From positions 186,001 to 250,000 of the forward strand of contig NZ_SZUU01000001.1 of the NCBI RefSeq assembly GCF_019583405.1: a DNA stretch of 64,000 bases, given 5' to 3'. Origin of the DNA: Bacteroides fragilis (GTDB taxonomy: Bacteria > Bacteroidota > Bacteroidia > Bacteroidales > Bacteroidaceae). The translations under genes were made by a program, and so were the position numbers. Positions 8,487-18,278 of the stretch are shown one piece after another; position 1 is the first letter of the stretch, and every line of letters begins with the position of its first letter. The notes beneath the pieces are model-generated. The model ran no database searches and was not told the origin of the DNA. It saw only the letters and a list, made by a program, of their open reading frames with translations.

Positions 8487-8779
8487 AGTTCTCTTAGAAC
8501 TCAGTCTTAAAAAACGCTACAGTAACTTTTAAAGGGATTCTGAAAGGTGGTGAATGGCGAAGAAAAAAAAGTAGAAATTAGCATTTAAAAATATTATAGT
8601 ATATTTATTGTATTTTGATACTTTATATCTATCTTTACTCCGCAAAATAAGATTGGCAACTCCTTATTTTAAAATATACAACTAAATCTGATTGACAAAT
8701 GTAAAATTACAGCGTAATAAAGTATTTAATATTGTATATAATTTACATTTTTCAAGAATAACCAAGTTCTAAGAGAACT
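8487..8779. promoter_or_regulatory. Candidate invertible promoter segment upstream of susC
   Basis: The left site AGTTCT-CTT-AGAACT (8487-8501) and the right site AGTTCT-AAG-AGAACT (8765-8779) are exact reverse complements of each other as 15-mers and are 264 bp from the next start to the previous end. The right site ends 57 nt before the susC ATG. The enclosed DNA is AT-rich and carries a rightward promoter candidate (8607-8637) plus a leftward TACATTTG box (8703-8696). I infer a site-specific recombination switch; no recombinase is adjacent. Confidence 0.65.
8607..8637 (+). promoter_or_regulatory. Rightward promoter inside the candidate invertible segment
   Basis: ATTG (8607-8610), a 19-nt spacer, then TATCTTTA (8630-8637), a one-mismatch -7 box. 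In the orientation given here it points toward susC and would produce a leader of roughly 190 nt. Confidence 0.45.
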
Positions 8780-8836
8780 ATAACTATTATTATAACCTAA
8801 ATTAACACATATTGTTTAACTAAAAAAGAAAAATGA

Positions 8837-11800
8837 ATGAATAACTCGAAAATTATCAATGTAAAATTGATAAAAAAGGTGTTAGTACTTGTTCTATCTT
8901 TTTTGTCTGTTACTGCTTTTGCGCAGAATATAACAGTGAAAGGAATTGTAAAAGATGGAACCGGTGAACCTATTATCGGAGGGAGTGTACTTGTCAAAGG
9001 CTCATCGATCGGTACAGTGACTGACATTGATGGCAATTACACTTTATCTAATGTTCCTGCAGACGGAGTCCTGGAGTTTTCTTACATCGGCATGAAGAAA
9101 CAGGATGTAAAAGTAAGCGGTAAAACAGTTATTAATGTTGTGCTTCAAGAAGATACCCAGATACTGGATGAAGTTGTGGTGACGGCTTTAGGGTTGAAGC
9201 GTGAACAGAAAGCTTTAGGGTATGCAGTGACCGAGGTCAAAGGCGATGACCTGAAAGCTGCCAATACGATTTCTCCGGTAGCCGCCTTACAAGGAAAAGT
9301 TGCAGGTGTCGAGATTCGTCAGTCAGACGGAGGTATGTTCGGAGCGACGAAGATTCAGATTCGCGGTGCTTCTACTTTGAAAGGAAACAATCAGCCGATT
9401 TATGTGATCGATGGAGTTATTCTCGATAACTCGACTTCAGGAAATACCACAATGGACTGGGATGCCGGAAACAATAATGCCAATGACTATGGTAATGAAC
9501 TGAAGAACCTTAATCCGGATGACTTTGAGACAGTTTCGGTCCTGAAAGGTGCTGCTGCGACTGCTCTTTACGGTTCACGTGGTCTGAACGGAGCTGTGGT
9601 GATTACCACCAAATCGGGAAAAGGTTTCAAAGGCTTCGGGGTTTCTGTATCACAAACATTTGGTATCGATCATGCTTACCGGACACCGGATATCCAGACT
9701 GAATATGGAGTGGGGTTGATGCCTGGTTGGAAAGACACGGACAACAATGGTTCCGTATGGGATCCTTTTCAGTTCAAACTCGATGATAAAGGAGACCGGA
9801 CACTAATAGGCGCAGACAGTTATGGATGGGGACCTAAATACGATGGTCAGCCGATCCGCAACTATGATGGTACCTGGACCAATTATTCGCCCCATAAAAA
9901 CAACATGCTGGATTTGTATCAATTGGGGCTGAACTCCAATACGAATGTGGCTATTCGCGGTGGCAATGATAAAACATCGTATTACACTTCTCTTTCTTAT
10001 AAGAAAGCAAGATCTACCAGCGAAAAGAATACATTTGAGCGTTATTCGTTTTTATTGAAAGGTTCGCATAAAATCAGTGATCGGGTGGAAGTTTCGGCTG
10101 CTATGAGTTTCACCAACTCAAATCCGAAGAATTCTCCGCGAACAGTAGGAGAGCGTTTTGTCAATCCGAACGGAACCATTATGACTCCGATGCTGGATGT
10201 GAATTATTTCCGCGATAAATATCTGGGTGAGCATGGTGGACTGGCATCTACAAGTTATGGTGACAAGTATGGTTCAGTTCCGGGACGTGATTTGTTTTTT
10301 ATGATCGACAAATACGATTATTCCCAGAAAGAGACTGTGGTTCGTCCCCAAATGGAAGTGAATGTGCAGATTCTGGATTGGCTGAGATTTAAAGCCGATG
10401 CCAATATGAATTACTATTACACTAAGTTTGAAGAAAAACAACTGGGTAGTGGATATGCAAATGAAGGCGGTAAGTATACAATGGGGCAAACCACAAAAGA
10501 GCAGGCTACCTTTGGCGGAACATTTACTGTCAATAAGCAGATACAAGATTTCAGCGTAGGTGGTTTCGCGCGATATGAATACTATACAAGTCGTTCGGAA
10601 GCATATAAAGTATATACAGATGGCGGTATGGTAGTACCGGGACAATGGTTTGTCGACAACTCAAAGAATCCTAAAAAGTCGGAAGCGAGCATTTCAAATA
10701 CTAAGAGAATGATGTCTGCTGTCTTTGCCTTGAATCTGGGATGGAAAAATCAGGTTTATTTAGATGTAACAGGGCGTAATGACTGGTCGTCTTCTTTGGT
10801 ATATCAAAACGGGACGGGCACATATTCTTACTTCTACCCGTCAGTATCCGGTTCATGGCTGCTCAATGAAACATTCGATTTGCCGCATTGGATTACATTT
10901 GCCAAAGTACGCGGATCGTGGGCACAGGTCGGTAACGATACCGATCCCTATTATGTGAACTCGGTATATGGCTTTGAAACCAAAGAAATGTATGATGGCA
11001 ATATCTATGTGAACACTCTCGATAAGACAATGAAGAGTTTGAAGCTGAAGCCGGAGCGTAAGAATGCCTGGGAAGTTGGTTTGGATTTACGTTTGTTTGA
11101 CAGCCGTTTGAACTTTGACTTTACTTATTATAAGGAAAATACGAGAGACCAGATCATGTCGATTGAAGTTCCTGCTATTTCGGGTGTGAACACTCAGTTG
11201 ATAAATGCTGGTAATATTCAGAATAAAGGTATTGAAATTGCTGTAAACGCCACTCCGTATAAAAATAAAGACTGGCAGTGGGATGTCGCAATGACATATA
11301 CAAAGAATAAAAATACTATTATCTCATTACATGAAAATGTGGCAGACTACATTGCATTGAGCGGCTATGCTAATGATTACGATTACCATATCGGTTCGGT
11401 TGCCAAAGTAGGCGGCGACTACGGATTATTGATGTCCGACATTCTTCCGGCTAAAAATGAAAAAGGAGAAACATTGTTGGAGTGGGACGACAGTTGGCGG
11501 GGAGCTTACGAAGCACGTAGCGGAAAAGTACAGGAAGTGGGTAAAATGACTCCCGACTTTTTAGGCTCTTTATCTACTACTCTGTCCTGGAAAAATTTGA
11601 GCCTGCATATTGCTACTGACATGCGTTTTGGAGGATTGGTAGCTTCTTACTCTAACTTGTATGGTACACAGGCCGGGTGGATCAAGAGTTCTTTAAAATG
11701 GCGTGATCCTGAACATGGTGGTTTGTCTTGGACCAGCCAGTACGGTGACAGTAAAGGAATCTCTTATGGCGATGGTGTTATCCCCGACGGAGTATTTAAG

Positions 11801-12214
11801 AATGGTACGTTCGCAACACTTGTAGACGGAACGAAAATGGATGTAAGCGGTATGTCCTACAAACAGTTGGTGGCAGAAGGGAAACTGGAACCCACACATG
11901 CCGGAACTTATCATGTAAACCGTGCGGCCTGGGGACAGAATACGATATTCGACACTTGGGTACACGAGTTGAACTATATTGCTTTGCGCGAGATCACCTT
12001 ATCGTATCGCTTCCCGAAATCAGTGGCAAGTAAGTTTGGTGCCCAGGGATTGGGATTGAGCTTCTCTGCGCGTAATCTGGGATATCTGTACAACTCGTTG
12101 CCTAACCATCTGAATCCTGAAAGTGTTCGTGGTAATACGGCTTCTGAGTTCCGTATCCGTGGCTATGAACCTTACACGGCTAATTATATGATGACTATTA
12201 ATGTAGATTTCTAA
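8837..12214 (+). CDS. SusC/RagA-family TonB-dependent outer-membrane transporter
   Basis: An 1125-residue transporter. It has a signal peptide (1-29, ending AFAQ), a CarboxypepD_reg-like domain (about 32-110, NITVKGIVKDGTGEPIIGGSV), a TonB box/plug region (LDEVVVTALG then GKVAGVEIRQ, IRGASTLKGNNQPIYVIDG, VLKGAAATALYGSRGLNG), and a long beta-barrel ending in a short aromatic strand (MTINVDF). SusC proteins import glycans or other nutrients across the outer membrane with a SusD lipoprotein, encoded here 22 nt downstream. No glycoside hydrolase or sigma/FecR pair adjoins it, so the substrate cannot be inferred. Expression is probably set by the invertible segment upstream. Confidence 0.95.
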   Translation: MNNSKIINVKLIKKVLVLVLSFLSVTAFAQNITVKGIVKDGTGEPIIGGSVLVKGSSIGTVTDIDGNYTLSNVPADGVLEFSYIGMKKQDVKVSGKTVINVVLQEDTQILDEVVVTALGLKREQKALGYAVTEVKGDDLKAANTISPVAALQGKVAGVEIRQSDGGMFGATKIQIRGASTLKGNNQPIYVIDGVILDNSTSGNTTMDWDAGNNNANDYGNELKNLNPDDFETVSVLKGAAATALYGSRGLNGAVVITTKSGKGFKGFGVSVSQTFGIDHAYRTPDIQTEYGVGLMPGWKDTDNNGSVWDPFQFKLDDKGDRTLIGADSYGWGPKYDGQPIRNYDGTWTNYSPHKNNMLDLYQLGLNSNTNVAIRGGNDKTSYYTSLSYKKARSTSEKNTFERYSFLLKGSHKISDRVEVSAAMSFTNSNPKNSPRTVGERFVNPNGTIMTPMLDVNYFRDKYLGEHGGLASTSYGDKYGSVPGRDLFFMIDKYDYSQKETVVRPQMEVNVQILDWLRFKADANMNYYYTKFEEKQLGSGYANEGGKYTMGQTTKEQATFGGTFTVNKQIQDFSVGGFARYEYYTSRSEAYKVYTDGGMVVPGQWFVDNSKNPKKSEASISNTKRMMSAVFALNLGWKNQVYLDVTGRNDWSSSLVYQNGTGTYSYFYPSVSGSWLLNETFDLPHWITFAKVRGSWAQVGNDTDPYYVNSVYGFETKEMYDGNIYVNTLDKTMKSLKLKPERKNAWEVGLDLRLFDSRLNFDFTYYKENTRDQIMSIEVPAISGVNTQLINAGNIQNKGIEIAVNATPYKNKDWQWDVAMTYTKNKNTIISLHENVADYIALSGYANDYDYHIGSVAKVGGDYGLLMSDILPAKNEKGETLLEWDDSWRGAYEARSGKVQEVGKMTPDFLGSLSTTLSWKNLSLHIATDMRFGGLVASYSNLYGTQAGWIKSSLKWRDPEHGGLSWTSQYGDSKGISYGDGVIPDGVFKNGTFATLVDGTKMDVSGMSYKQLVAEGKLEPTHAGTYHVNRAAWGQNTIFDTWVHELNYIALREITLSYRFPKSVASKFGAQGLGLSFSARNLGYLYNSLPNHLNPESVRGNTASEFRIRGYEPYTANYMMTINVDF

Positions 12215-12235
12215 ACCTTTAATGTGATATTTAGT

Positions 12236-14125
12236 ATGAAACAAATGATGAAAAAATATCTATATATGGCAGCTGTGGCTGTTGTAGGTACAGGATTCCT
12301 GATGTCGTCTTGTAAAGACGAATTTGCCGGACAGAATACCAATCCCTCCACAGTCTCAAAACCGAACGTACGCTATTTATTTACTCAATGCGCCATGAGT
12401 TTTCAGCCGGCCGATTATCTTCAGTGGTTTGCCGGTTTCGATGCAATGTCTACCTGGGTGCAGGCAACTGCCTCAGGAGGTGGAAACTCCAGCAAATTGA
12501 ATATGGTAACTCAGACCGGCTGTGGCTATCAGGTCAACGAGGTGCTTCGTTATACGAATGAAATAAAGCATCAGATCAGTCTGATGTCGGATGATGAAAA
12601 AGCAAAATACCAATATATTGCTTATTTATGTAATCCGATGCTGGTGTACTTGGGACTTGAAGACTCGGATATGTATGGATCCCGTCAATATTCAGAGGCA
12701 GAAATGGCCCGTTATGGTGGGACTCTGACTCCGAAATACGATACACAGGAAGAGTTGTTCGAACTCTGGCTGAAACAGCTTGACGAGACAATTAACTATC
12801 TGAAGGAGAATAATCCGCAAGACGTGCTTGGTGCGCAGGATTTTATTTATAGAGGAAAACTTGATAAATGGGCTAAATTGGCAAACTCATTGAAACTCAG
12901 AATTGCTGCACGCCTGGTTAATAAAGACAAGGCTCGTGCGATTGCCATCGTGAATGAGGCTGCCCAGAATCCGGCCGGTCTTATTTTAACTCTCGACGAT
13001 GATTTTGTTTTCAATAAAGGTAAAAGAGACAATAACTGGAACAATGATATTTCCGTTGGTGCGGGAACTAAGCAGTTAATCGATTTTATGGTGAGCAATC
13101 GTGACCCTCGTTTGTTTTACTTTTTCCAGAAGAACGATTACAACTCTAATGTAGTTCAAGGTTTCTTTGATCAAAAAAGAGCTTTACCGTCTTATGTAGA
13201 AGCCAATGTGAACTATACGGTCGATGCGGACGGAAAGAAACACTTTGAGAGTTGGAAAGCTCCCGGAGAGCCTTGGGTACGCTATTATGGAGTTCCTTGT
13301 CAGGTAGATATCAATAAAAAGGAAGAGTACAAAGACTATTTCGACCCCAACAACGAGTTGTTCTATTTGCTGAGCAAAGACGGTGCGAAAAAGACCTATA
13401 CTCCGATTGCCTACCGGAATACCGAAAATATTAAAGGTCTGTTGATTTACACATTCCCCGATGTTCCCGATGTAGCTCCCGTACAAGATAAGGAAGAATA
13501 CGGCTGGTACGGACTGTACTTCTCTGCAGGTGAAACCAACCTCCTGCTGGCGGAATTCAAATTGTTGGGTGCCAATCTGCCGATGACCGCACAACAGTAT
13601 TTGAGTGCAGGTGTCGAGATGTCTGTTCGTGGTTATGATTTTGTTTCCTCTAAGAATCATATTCCTTATTATGATAAAACCTACACAGGCGATGTACACG
13701 ATAAGACAATCAGCCTGAAAGAAGGCATGATTGATGAAATGCTGTCACATGATGCATACCATCTGACAGGTGATTTGAGTAAAGACCTTGAGAAAGTTTA
13801 TATTCAGCAATATATTCATTATCTGATGCTTCCGATGGACATGTTTGTTACCGCCCGTCGTTCGGGAGTGCCAATGAAGAACAGTACCTTGTTGCCATAT
13901 CAGGATTTTGATCCGTTATTGGGTGACCAGTACGTCATTCCGCGACGTTTCCCGGTAAGCAAACCTCTTGATTCTGATTTGCTCCGTGACATTACAATTG
14001 CAGCCTATCAGGCACAGGGCTATACGTATGAAGGTGAGATGAGTAATTCACCTGTGACGTTAAGCAAAGAACGTGTCTGGTATGATAAAGAGGCACCGGC
14101 TTTTGGTACAGGTCCTCAACAGTAA
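12236..14125 (+). CDS. SusD/RagB-like nutrient-binding outer-membrane lipoprotein
   Basis: A 629-residue partner of the preceding SusC. The ATG at 12236 is preferred over the GTG 12 nt upstream because it leads directly into the lipoprotein signal peptide, with lipobox FLMSSC around residue 26. The body is helical, as in the SusD-like_2 type: YLFTQCAMSF near the start, DKWAKLANSLKLRIAARL in the middle and LPMDMFVTARRSGVPMKNS near the end. SusD proteins sit on the cell surface as the lid of the SusC pore and bind the ligand. The pair ends with a terminator at 14149-14185. Confidence 0.93.
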   Translation: MKQMMKKYLYMAAVAVVGTGFLMSSCKDEFAGQNTNPSTVSKPNVRYLFTQCAMSFQPADYLQWFAGFDAMSTWVQATASGGGNSSKLNMVTQTGCGYQVNEVLRYTNEIKHQISLMSDDEKAKYQYIAYLCNPMLVYLGLEDSDMYGSRQYSEAEMARYGGTLTPKYDTQEELFELWLKQLDETINYLKENNPQDVLGAQDFIYRGKLDKWAKLANSLKLRIAARLVNKDKARAIAIVNEAAQNPAGLILTLDDDFVFNKGKRDNNWNNDISVGAGTKQLIDFMVSNRDPRLFYFFQKNDYNSNVVQGFFDQKRALPSYVEANVNYTVDADGKKHFESWKAPGEPWVRYYGVPCQVDINKKEEYKDYFDPNNELFYLLSKDGAKKTYTPIAYRNTENIKGLLIYTFPDVPDVAPVQDKEEYGWYGLYFSAGETNLLLAEFKLLGANLPMTAQQYLSAGVEMSVRGYDFVSSKNHIPYYDKTYTGDVHDKTISLKEGMIDEMLSHDAYHLTGDLSKDLEKVYIQQYIHYLMLPMDMFVTARRSGVPMKNSTLLPYQDFDPLLGDQYVIPRRFPVSKPLDSDLLRDITIAAYQAQGYTYEGEMSNSPVTLSKERVWYDKEAPAFGTGPQQ

Positions 14126-14148
14126 TTTTCTGTTTTACATAAATCTCC

Positions 14149-14185
14149 GGGGCTGCTTCTGCTTTTTGCAGAAGTGGCCTCTTTT
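14149..14185 (+). terminator. Terminator after the susC-susD pair
   Basis: A GGGGCTGCTTCTGC / GCAGAAGTGGCCTC hairpin with a T loop, followed by TTTT. Confidence 0.8.
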
Positions 14186-14227
14186 CTATATTATCCTTAC
14201 ATCATCGGGGGCGGTTTGGCGAAGTTG

Positions 14228-14971
14228 CTATTTCTTCTTTTTCTTCTTCTGTTTTTTTGTATCTTTTTCTTTCGCTTTTTCCTTATCAACAGGAGGGAAC
14301 TTCGGAACCAGATTCATCAGTCGCAGAATTTGTCCTTGGCGTCGTTTGATATAAGGTGAGGGGTGTGCCGAGTCGAATCGTATTGGATTTGGTAAAGTTG
14401 CTGCGATCAGGGCACACTGTCCCCGGGTCAGTTTGGCGGCTGTCGTTTTAAATTTATATTTAGCGGTTGCCTGAGCACCGTAAATACCTTTGCCCATCTC
14501 GATGGAGTTTAGATATACTTCCATAATCCGTTCTTTCGGCCAGCAGGTTTCAATCAGAAATGTAAAGTAGACCTCAAACCCTTTTCGTACCCACGAAGAC
14601 TGTGGCCAAAGGAAGACGTTTTTCGCTGTCTGCTGGCTGATGGTACTGGCACCCCGTTTCTTTTTCCGGGTTTCGTTTTCTTTCATCGCTTTTTTAATTT
14701 CTATCATGTCGAATCCGTTGTGAGAGGCAAAGCGGTTATCCTCCGAAGCAATCACCGCCATGGGCAGGCTGGGAGAGATTTTATCAAATGGTACCCACGT
14801 ATGCTTGCATATCACTTTTTCTTCCGAAACGAGTTGCTGGACAGAGCGGATAATCATAAGTGGAGTGACATATACCGGCACGAATCGATAGAAAATGACG
14901 GCACCGATCGAGGAGATAAAGAAAAAAAGGATCAGATTGCGCAGAATGCGAAAGGGTTTCCGGAGTTTCAT
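14228..14971 (-). CDS. mtgA: Monofunctional peptidoglycan glycosyltransferase
   Basis: The start MKLRKPFR at 14971 is preferred over an upstream in-frame ATG because it begins the membrane anchor (residues about 8-28). The 247-residue product has a GT51 domain: the catalytic-Glu motif [14 protein letters not shown], then [39 protein letters not shown] and [16 protein letters not shown]. It polymerises lipid II into glycan strands at the periplasmic face and has no transpeptidase domain. The C-terminal 18 residues are almost entirely Lys with some Glu, Asp and Gln; such a tail is unusual but could bind membrane lipids. Confidence 0.92.
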   Translation of the reverse strand: MKLRKPFRILRNLILFFFISSIGAVIFYRFVPVYVTPLMIIRSVQQLVSEEKVICKHTWVPFDKISPSLPMAVIASEDNRFASHNGFDMIEIKKAMKENETRKKKRGASTISQQTAKNVFLWPQSSWVRKGFEVYFTFLIETCWPKERIMEVYLNSIEMGKGIYGAQATAKYKFKTTAAKLTRGQCALIAATLPNPIRFDSAHPSPYIKRRQGQILRLMNLVPKFPPVDKEKAKEKDTKKQKKKKKK

Positions 14972-15001
14972 TGTGTGTGATCTTGTTGGTTTGTTATACG
15001 A

Positions 15002-15065
15002 ATGTGCCAATATACTGACTTACCATCCTTTTTTATATGGAGGAGCAAACAGTATATTGGCACAT
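15002..15065. repeat. 16-bp perfect inverted repeat in the mtgA leader
   Basis: ATGTGCCAATATACTG (15002-15017) and its exact reverse complement (15050-15065) enclose 32 nt. It lies between the end of the OmpA gene and the start of mtgA. It could be a terminator stem for the OmpA gene, an mRNA hairpin in the mtgA leader, or a recombination site. Confidence 0.65.
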
Positions 15066-15099
15066 GGCATAAAACACCTGTGGGTGTATTATGAAATCG

Positions 15100-15774
15100 T
15101 TATTTACCGGCTTCAGCGTTTTTAATCATCTGTTCACTGGCGTACATAAATATTTCTACACGACGGTTTTGTTCCGGTGTTTCCGACTCGTTGTATTGTG
15201 AGTAGCCTACTCCTTCCACCTTTTTGAATTGGTAAGGTTTAACGCCACATGCCTGAAGATAGTTTTCAACGGCGTATGCACGGTTGGCCGATACTTTCTG
15301 GTTAGCTTCGTAGCTGCCTACTTTATCGGTATGACCGATAATGGCTACATCGACTGTCGGATCTTCTTTCAGGATATTGGCAAATTCAGCTAATGATTGT
15401 TTAGATGCTGCACTTAGTGCAGAAGAGTTGAATGCAAAAAGTATACCTGAGGGGAAAGTTACTTTTACGGCAGCCAGACCATTGTTATCAGTAACTTGTT
15501 CTACTTGTGCGTCTTTGATTTTTGCAGCCTCAGCAGCTTTCTTGTCCATCTTACGACCAATGAGAACACCTGCTCCGGCACCTACGGCAGTACCTACTGC
15601 AGCACCGATAGCAGCACCTTTTCCTTTACCGGCAATACCACCGATAATAGCTCCCAGGGCCGCTCCCGAACCACCGCCGATGACACCACCCTTAGCTGTA
15701 TTATTCATGCTTCCACAACTTCCGAAAACAAGCGCCATGCTTAGAAACAAAGCCATAAATTTAATTTTCTTCAT
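15100..15774 (-). CDS. OmpA-family lipoprotein with glycine-zipper region
   Basis: A 224-residue protein with a lipoprotein signal (lipobox VFGSC, Cys20) and a glycine-zipper segment (about 28-75; GGGSGAALGAIIGGIAGKGKGAAIGAAVGTAVGAG). A peptidoglycan-binding OmpA C-domain follows (about 105-215), with IIGHTDKVGSYEANQKVSANRAYAV and the terminal NRRVEIFM. It tethers the outer membrane to the cell wall. A minus-strand TATATTTG box lies upstream (15843-15836). Confidence 0.93.
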   Translation of the reverse strand: MKKIKFMALFLSMALVFGSCGSMNNTAKGGVIGGGSGAALGAIIGGIAGKGKGAAIGAAVGTAVGAGAGVLIGRKMDKKAAEAAKIKDAQVEQVTDNNGLAAVKVTFPSGILFAFNSSALSAASKQSLAEFANILKEDPTVDVAIIGHTDKVGSYEANQKVSANRAYAVENYLQACGVKPYQFKKVEGVGYSQYNESETPEQNRRVEIFMYASEQMIKNAEAGK

Positions 15775-15835
15775 AATTAAGCTCTTTTTATATAGTTAAT
15801 AATTAAATGGATACTTCCATTTTATAAAAACGTGG

Positions 15836-15843
15836 CAAATATA
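15836..15843 (-). promoter_or_regulatory. -7 box for the OmpA-family lipoprotein gene
   Basis: TATATTTG on the minus strand, 61 nt upstream of the ATG. No clear -33 element. Confidence 0.45.
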
Positions 15844-15928
15844 CAGATTATTTGTTTTGCCTGTCATTTACCTTGTAAAAAAAACAAGAAGATATGTGCT
15901 TTTGTTGTCTAAGCTGTGCTTTTTCTTT

Positions 15929-17272
15929 TCAGAGTATCGGGCGCGACAACACTTTCCGTTTAATCAATGCAAACCAACCGGCCAGAATAACCCCTTTGGC
16001 AACAGTAGTGACACAAACAGCCCACCAGATACCTTCTACTCCCATGCCCATGCGGACAAACAGAATGGCGAGCGGAATACGCATGTAGTTGCAGGTGATG
16101 CTGATAACGGCAGGTGGAATGGTGCGTCCGATACCGTAGAATACACCTTGTGTCGTGATCTCAAGCATCATAAAGAGTTGTGAATAACCGTCGATGCGGA
16201 GAAACACGCCTCCTGCTTCATAAGCGGCCTGTTCGGGAACAAAGAGAGCAAAGATTTCGTTTCCGAAAAATACAAAAAGCAGGGTGCAGAGCGTACCGAA
16301 GATTGAGGTCATCAACAAAGTCGTATGCCATGATTTTATCACACGGTCTGTTCGTCCGGCTGCATAGTTTTGAGCAATGAATGCGCTTAAGGCAGTGGAG
16401 AATCCTTGTGATGTATTCCAGGTGATAGCCTCAATTTGTCCTCCGGTGGTAAAGGTCATCAATCCGATATGCCCTCCTTGTTCGGATGCTGTACGGCAAA
16501 GGAACATATTGACGAAAGCAAACAAGGTGTTAAGGGTAGCTACCGGTAAACCTAATTTAAGGATACGATGGGTATATTTTTTCTTTAACCGGGTAAAGAA
16601 AGAGAATCGTCCCAATAAAGCGTCTCTGCAACGTAATTGATAGATAAAAATGCCGAATACTGCTGCTTGCGAAATCCAGGTGGCATAGGCTGCTCCGTTG
16701 GTACCCAGCCCGAAACCGAAGATGAAGAGGGGATCGAGGAGGATGTTCAATACCAATCCGGTACCACTGATGTAGAATGGTATCTTACTTCTTCCGGCGG
16801 CATTATAAATACCGGTAAAGGCTGCCGAAAGAAAAATGAAAGGTAGCCCGGTAGAGATAATGCGCAGATAAGCGATTGCATTTTCGGTGATGTGCGCTTC
16901 CAGTTCGTAGATACCGATGATGGGACGTGCAAGCAGGAAAAGCAGCCCGCCCCAGCAAAGTGAAATAATAAGGGCGATAGTAATGTTGTGTGACGCGAAA
17001 TTACGGGCATCTTCATGATTTTGTGCTCCGATGGACTGACCTACACTGACCTCGGAACCTACTTTGTTCAGTAAGGAAATGGAACCGGACATCCAGGTCA
17101 GGATACCTACCGAACCGACAGCGGCGACGGCTTCACTCCCCAAACGCCCTACCCAAGCCATATCTGTCAGGCTATATGCCATTTGGATAAACGAGGTAGC
17201 CATAATGGGCATCGCCAAGTTAAACAATTGTTTATTGATAGGACCTTGAGTCAGATTCTTGATTCCTTGCAT
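15929..17272 (-). CDS. MATE-family multidrug/solute efflux transporter
   Basis: A 447-residue, 12-helix transporter with the MATE pattern: AMPIMATSFIQMAYSLTDMAWVGRLG near the N-terminus and GIYNAAGRSKIPFYISGTGLVLNILLDPLFIFGFGLGTNGAAYATW in the middle. The in-frame upstream ATG at 17326 is rejected because a minus-strand TATCTTTG box (17306-17299) falls inside that extension; the ATG at 17272 follows it. It exports drugs or metabolites in exchange for Na+ or H+. It is divergent from the EamA transporter gene. Confidence 0.92.
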   Translation of the reverse strand: MQGIKNLTQGPINKQLFNLAMPIMATSFIQMAYSLTDMAWVGRLGSEAVAAVGSVGILTWMSGSISLLNKVGSEVSVGQSIGAQNHEDARNFASHNITIALIISLCWGGLLFLLARPIIGIYELEAHITENAIAYLRIISTGLPFIFLSAAFTGIYNAAGRSKIPFYISGTGLVLNILLDPLFIFGFGLGTNGAAYATWISQAAVFGIFIYQLRCRDALLGRFSFFTRLKKKYTHRILKLGLPVATLNTLFAFVNMFLCRTASEQGGHIGLMTFTTGGQIEAITWNTSQGFSTALSAFIAQNYAAGRTDRVIKSWHTTLLMTSIFGTLCTLLFVFFGNEIFALFVPEQAAYEAGGVFLRIDGYSQLFMMLEITTQGVFYGIGRTIPPAVISITCNYMRIPLAILFVRMGMGVEGIWWAVCVTTVAKGVILAGWFALIKRKVLSRPIL

Positions 17273-17298
17273 GATACTATTTAATAAGAAATGAGTGG

Positions 17299-17338
17299 CA
17301 AAGATACGACTTTCTTCCGGCTGCAATCCTTATCTTTG
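17299..17338. promoter_or_regulatory. Back-to-back promoters for the MATE and EamA genes
   Basis: TATCTTTG on the minus strand (17306-17299) drives the MATE gene. TATCTTTG on the plus strand (17331-17338) drives the EamA gene. The two -7 boxes are only 24 nt apart, so the -33 regions overlap. Confidence 0.65.
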
Positions 17339-17360
17339 CAGAGAAAATTTATAGAAGAAT

Positions 17361-18260
17361 ATGAAAACAACTCAGAAAACGGCCGGATGGTATCATGTGA
17401 TGGCAGCGGTGACAGTAATGATATGGGGAACGACTTTCGTTGCTACTAAAGTTTTAATAAAATATGGCCTGTCACCTGTCGATATTTTATTCTACCGTTT
17501 TTTATTGGCATATATTTGCATCTGGTTTTTCTCTCCCCGAGTGTTGCGGGCTAAGAGTTGGCAGGATGAACTTCGGTTTGTGGGACTCGGACTATGTGGA
17601 GGTTCGCTCTATTTTGTAGCCGAGAATACGGCATTGGGTATGACGCTTGCTTCCAATGTGTCGCTGATTATCTGTACGACTCCTATTCTGACTGCACTGT
17701 TGGCACCCTTTTTCTATAAAGGCGATAAATTAAAAGCACGTCTGATAGGCGGTTCTCTGATGGCGCTTATTGGGGTGGGATTGGTTGTGTTTAATGGCAG
17801 TTTCATTTTGCAGCTTAGTCCGGCCGGTGATATTCTGACCCTGATAGCTGCATTAATGTGGGCTTTTTATTGCTTGCTTCTCAGGAGGATGAATACTCAT
17901 TATCCGACATTGTTTATTACACGGAAAGTTTTCTTTTATGGTTTGGTGACTCTTTTGCCCCTGTTCTTAGTGTATCCTTTACAGACGGATATACATATCC
18001 TGTTCCGGCCCGTTGTCGCTCTAAATCTGCTTTTTCTGGGGGTGATTGCTTCGATGCTGTGTTATATTATGTGGAATACGGCAGTGAAACAATTGGGAGT
18101 GGTTTGTGCCACCAGTTATATTTATGTAGTTCCCCTTGTTACTTTGCTAACCTCTGCCATTGTGATCGACGAAACCATCACAATAGTTGCTTTATTGGGA
18201 TCGGCACTGATTCTGAGCGGAGTGTATATTGCCGAAAGGGGAGTGAACTTGAAGAAATAA
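17361..18260 (+). CDS. EamA/DMT-superfamily membrane transporter
   Basis: A 299-residue protein with ten hydrophobic segments arranged as two EamA repeats: first from about residue 11 (VMAAVTVMIWGTTFVATKVL), second from about residue 155 (GDILTLIAALMWAFYCLLLRRM). DMT proteins export amino acids, nucleotides or other metabolites. The substrate is not predictable. The promoter at 17331 lies 22 nt upstream. Confidence 0.92.
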   Translation: MKTTQKTAGWYHVMAAVTVMIWGTTFVATKVLIKYGLSPVDILFYRFLLAYICIWFFSPRVLRAKSWQDELRFVGLGLCGGSLYFVAENTALGMTLASNVSLIICTTPILTALLAPFFYKGDKLKARLIGGSLMALIGVGLVVFNGSFILQLSPAGDILTLIAALMWAFYCLLLRRMNTHYPTLFITRKVFFYGLVTLLPLFLVYPLQTDIHILFRPVVALNLLFLGVIASMLCYIMWNTAVKQLGVVCATSYIYVVPLVTLLTSAIVIDETITIVALLGSALILSGVYIAERGVNLKK

Positions 18261-18278
18261 ACAGTGTCGGCAATTGCT

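Noticed and set aside
14073..14359. Hydrophobic plus-strand open frames over the mtgA 3' end
   Set aside because: They are shadows of the Lys-rich tail of MtgA and the susD terminator.
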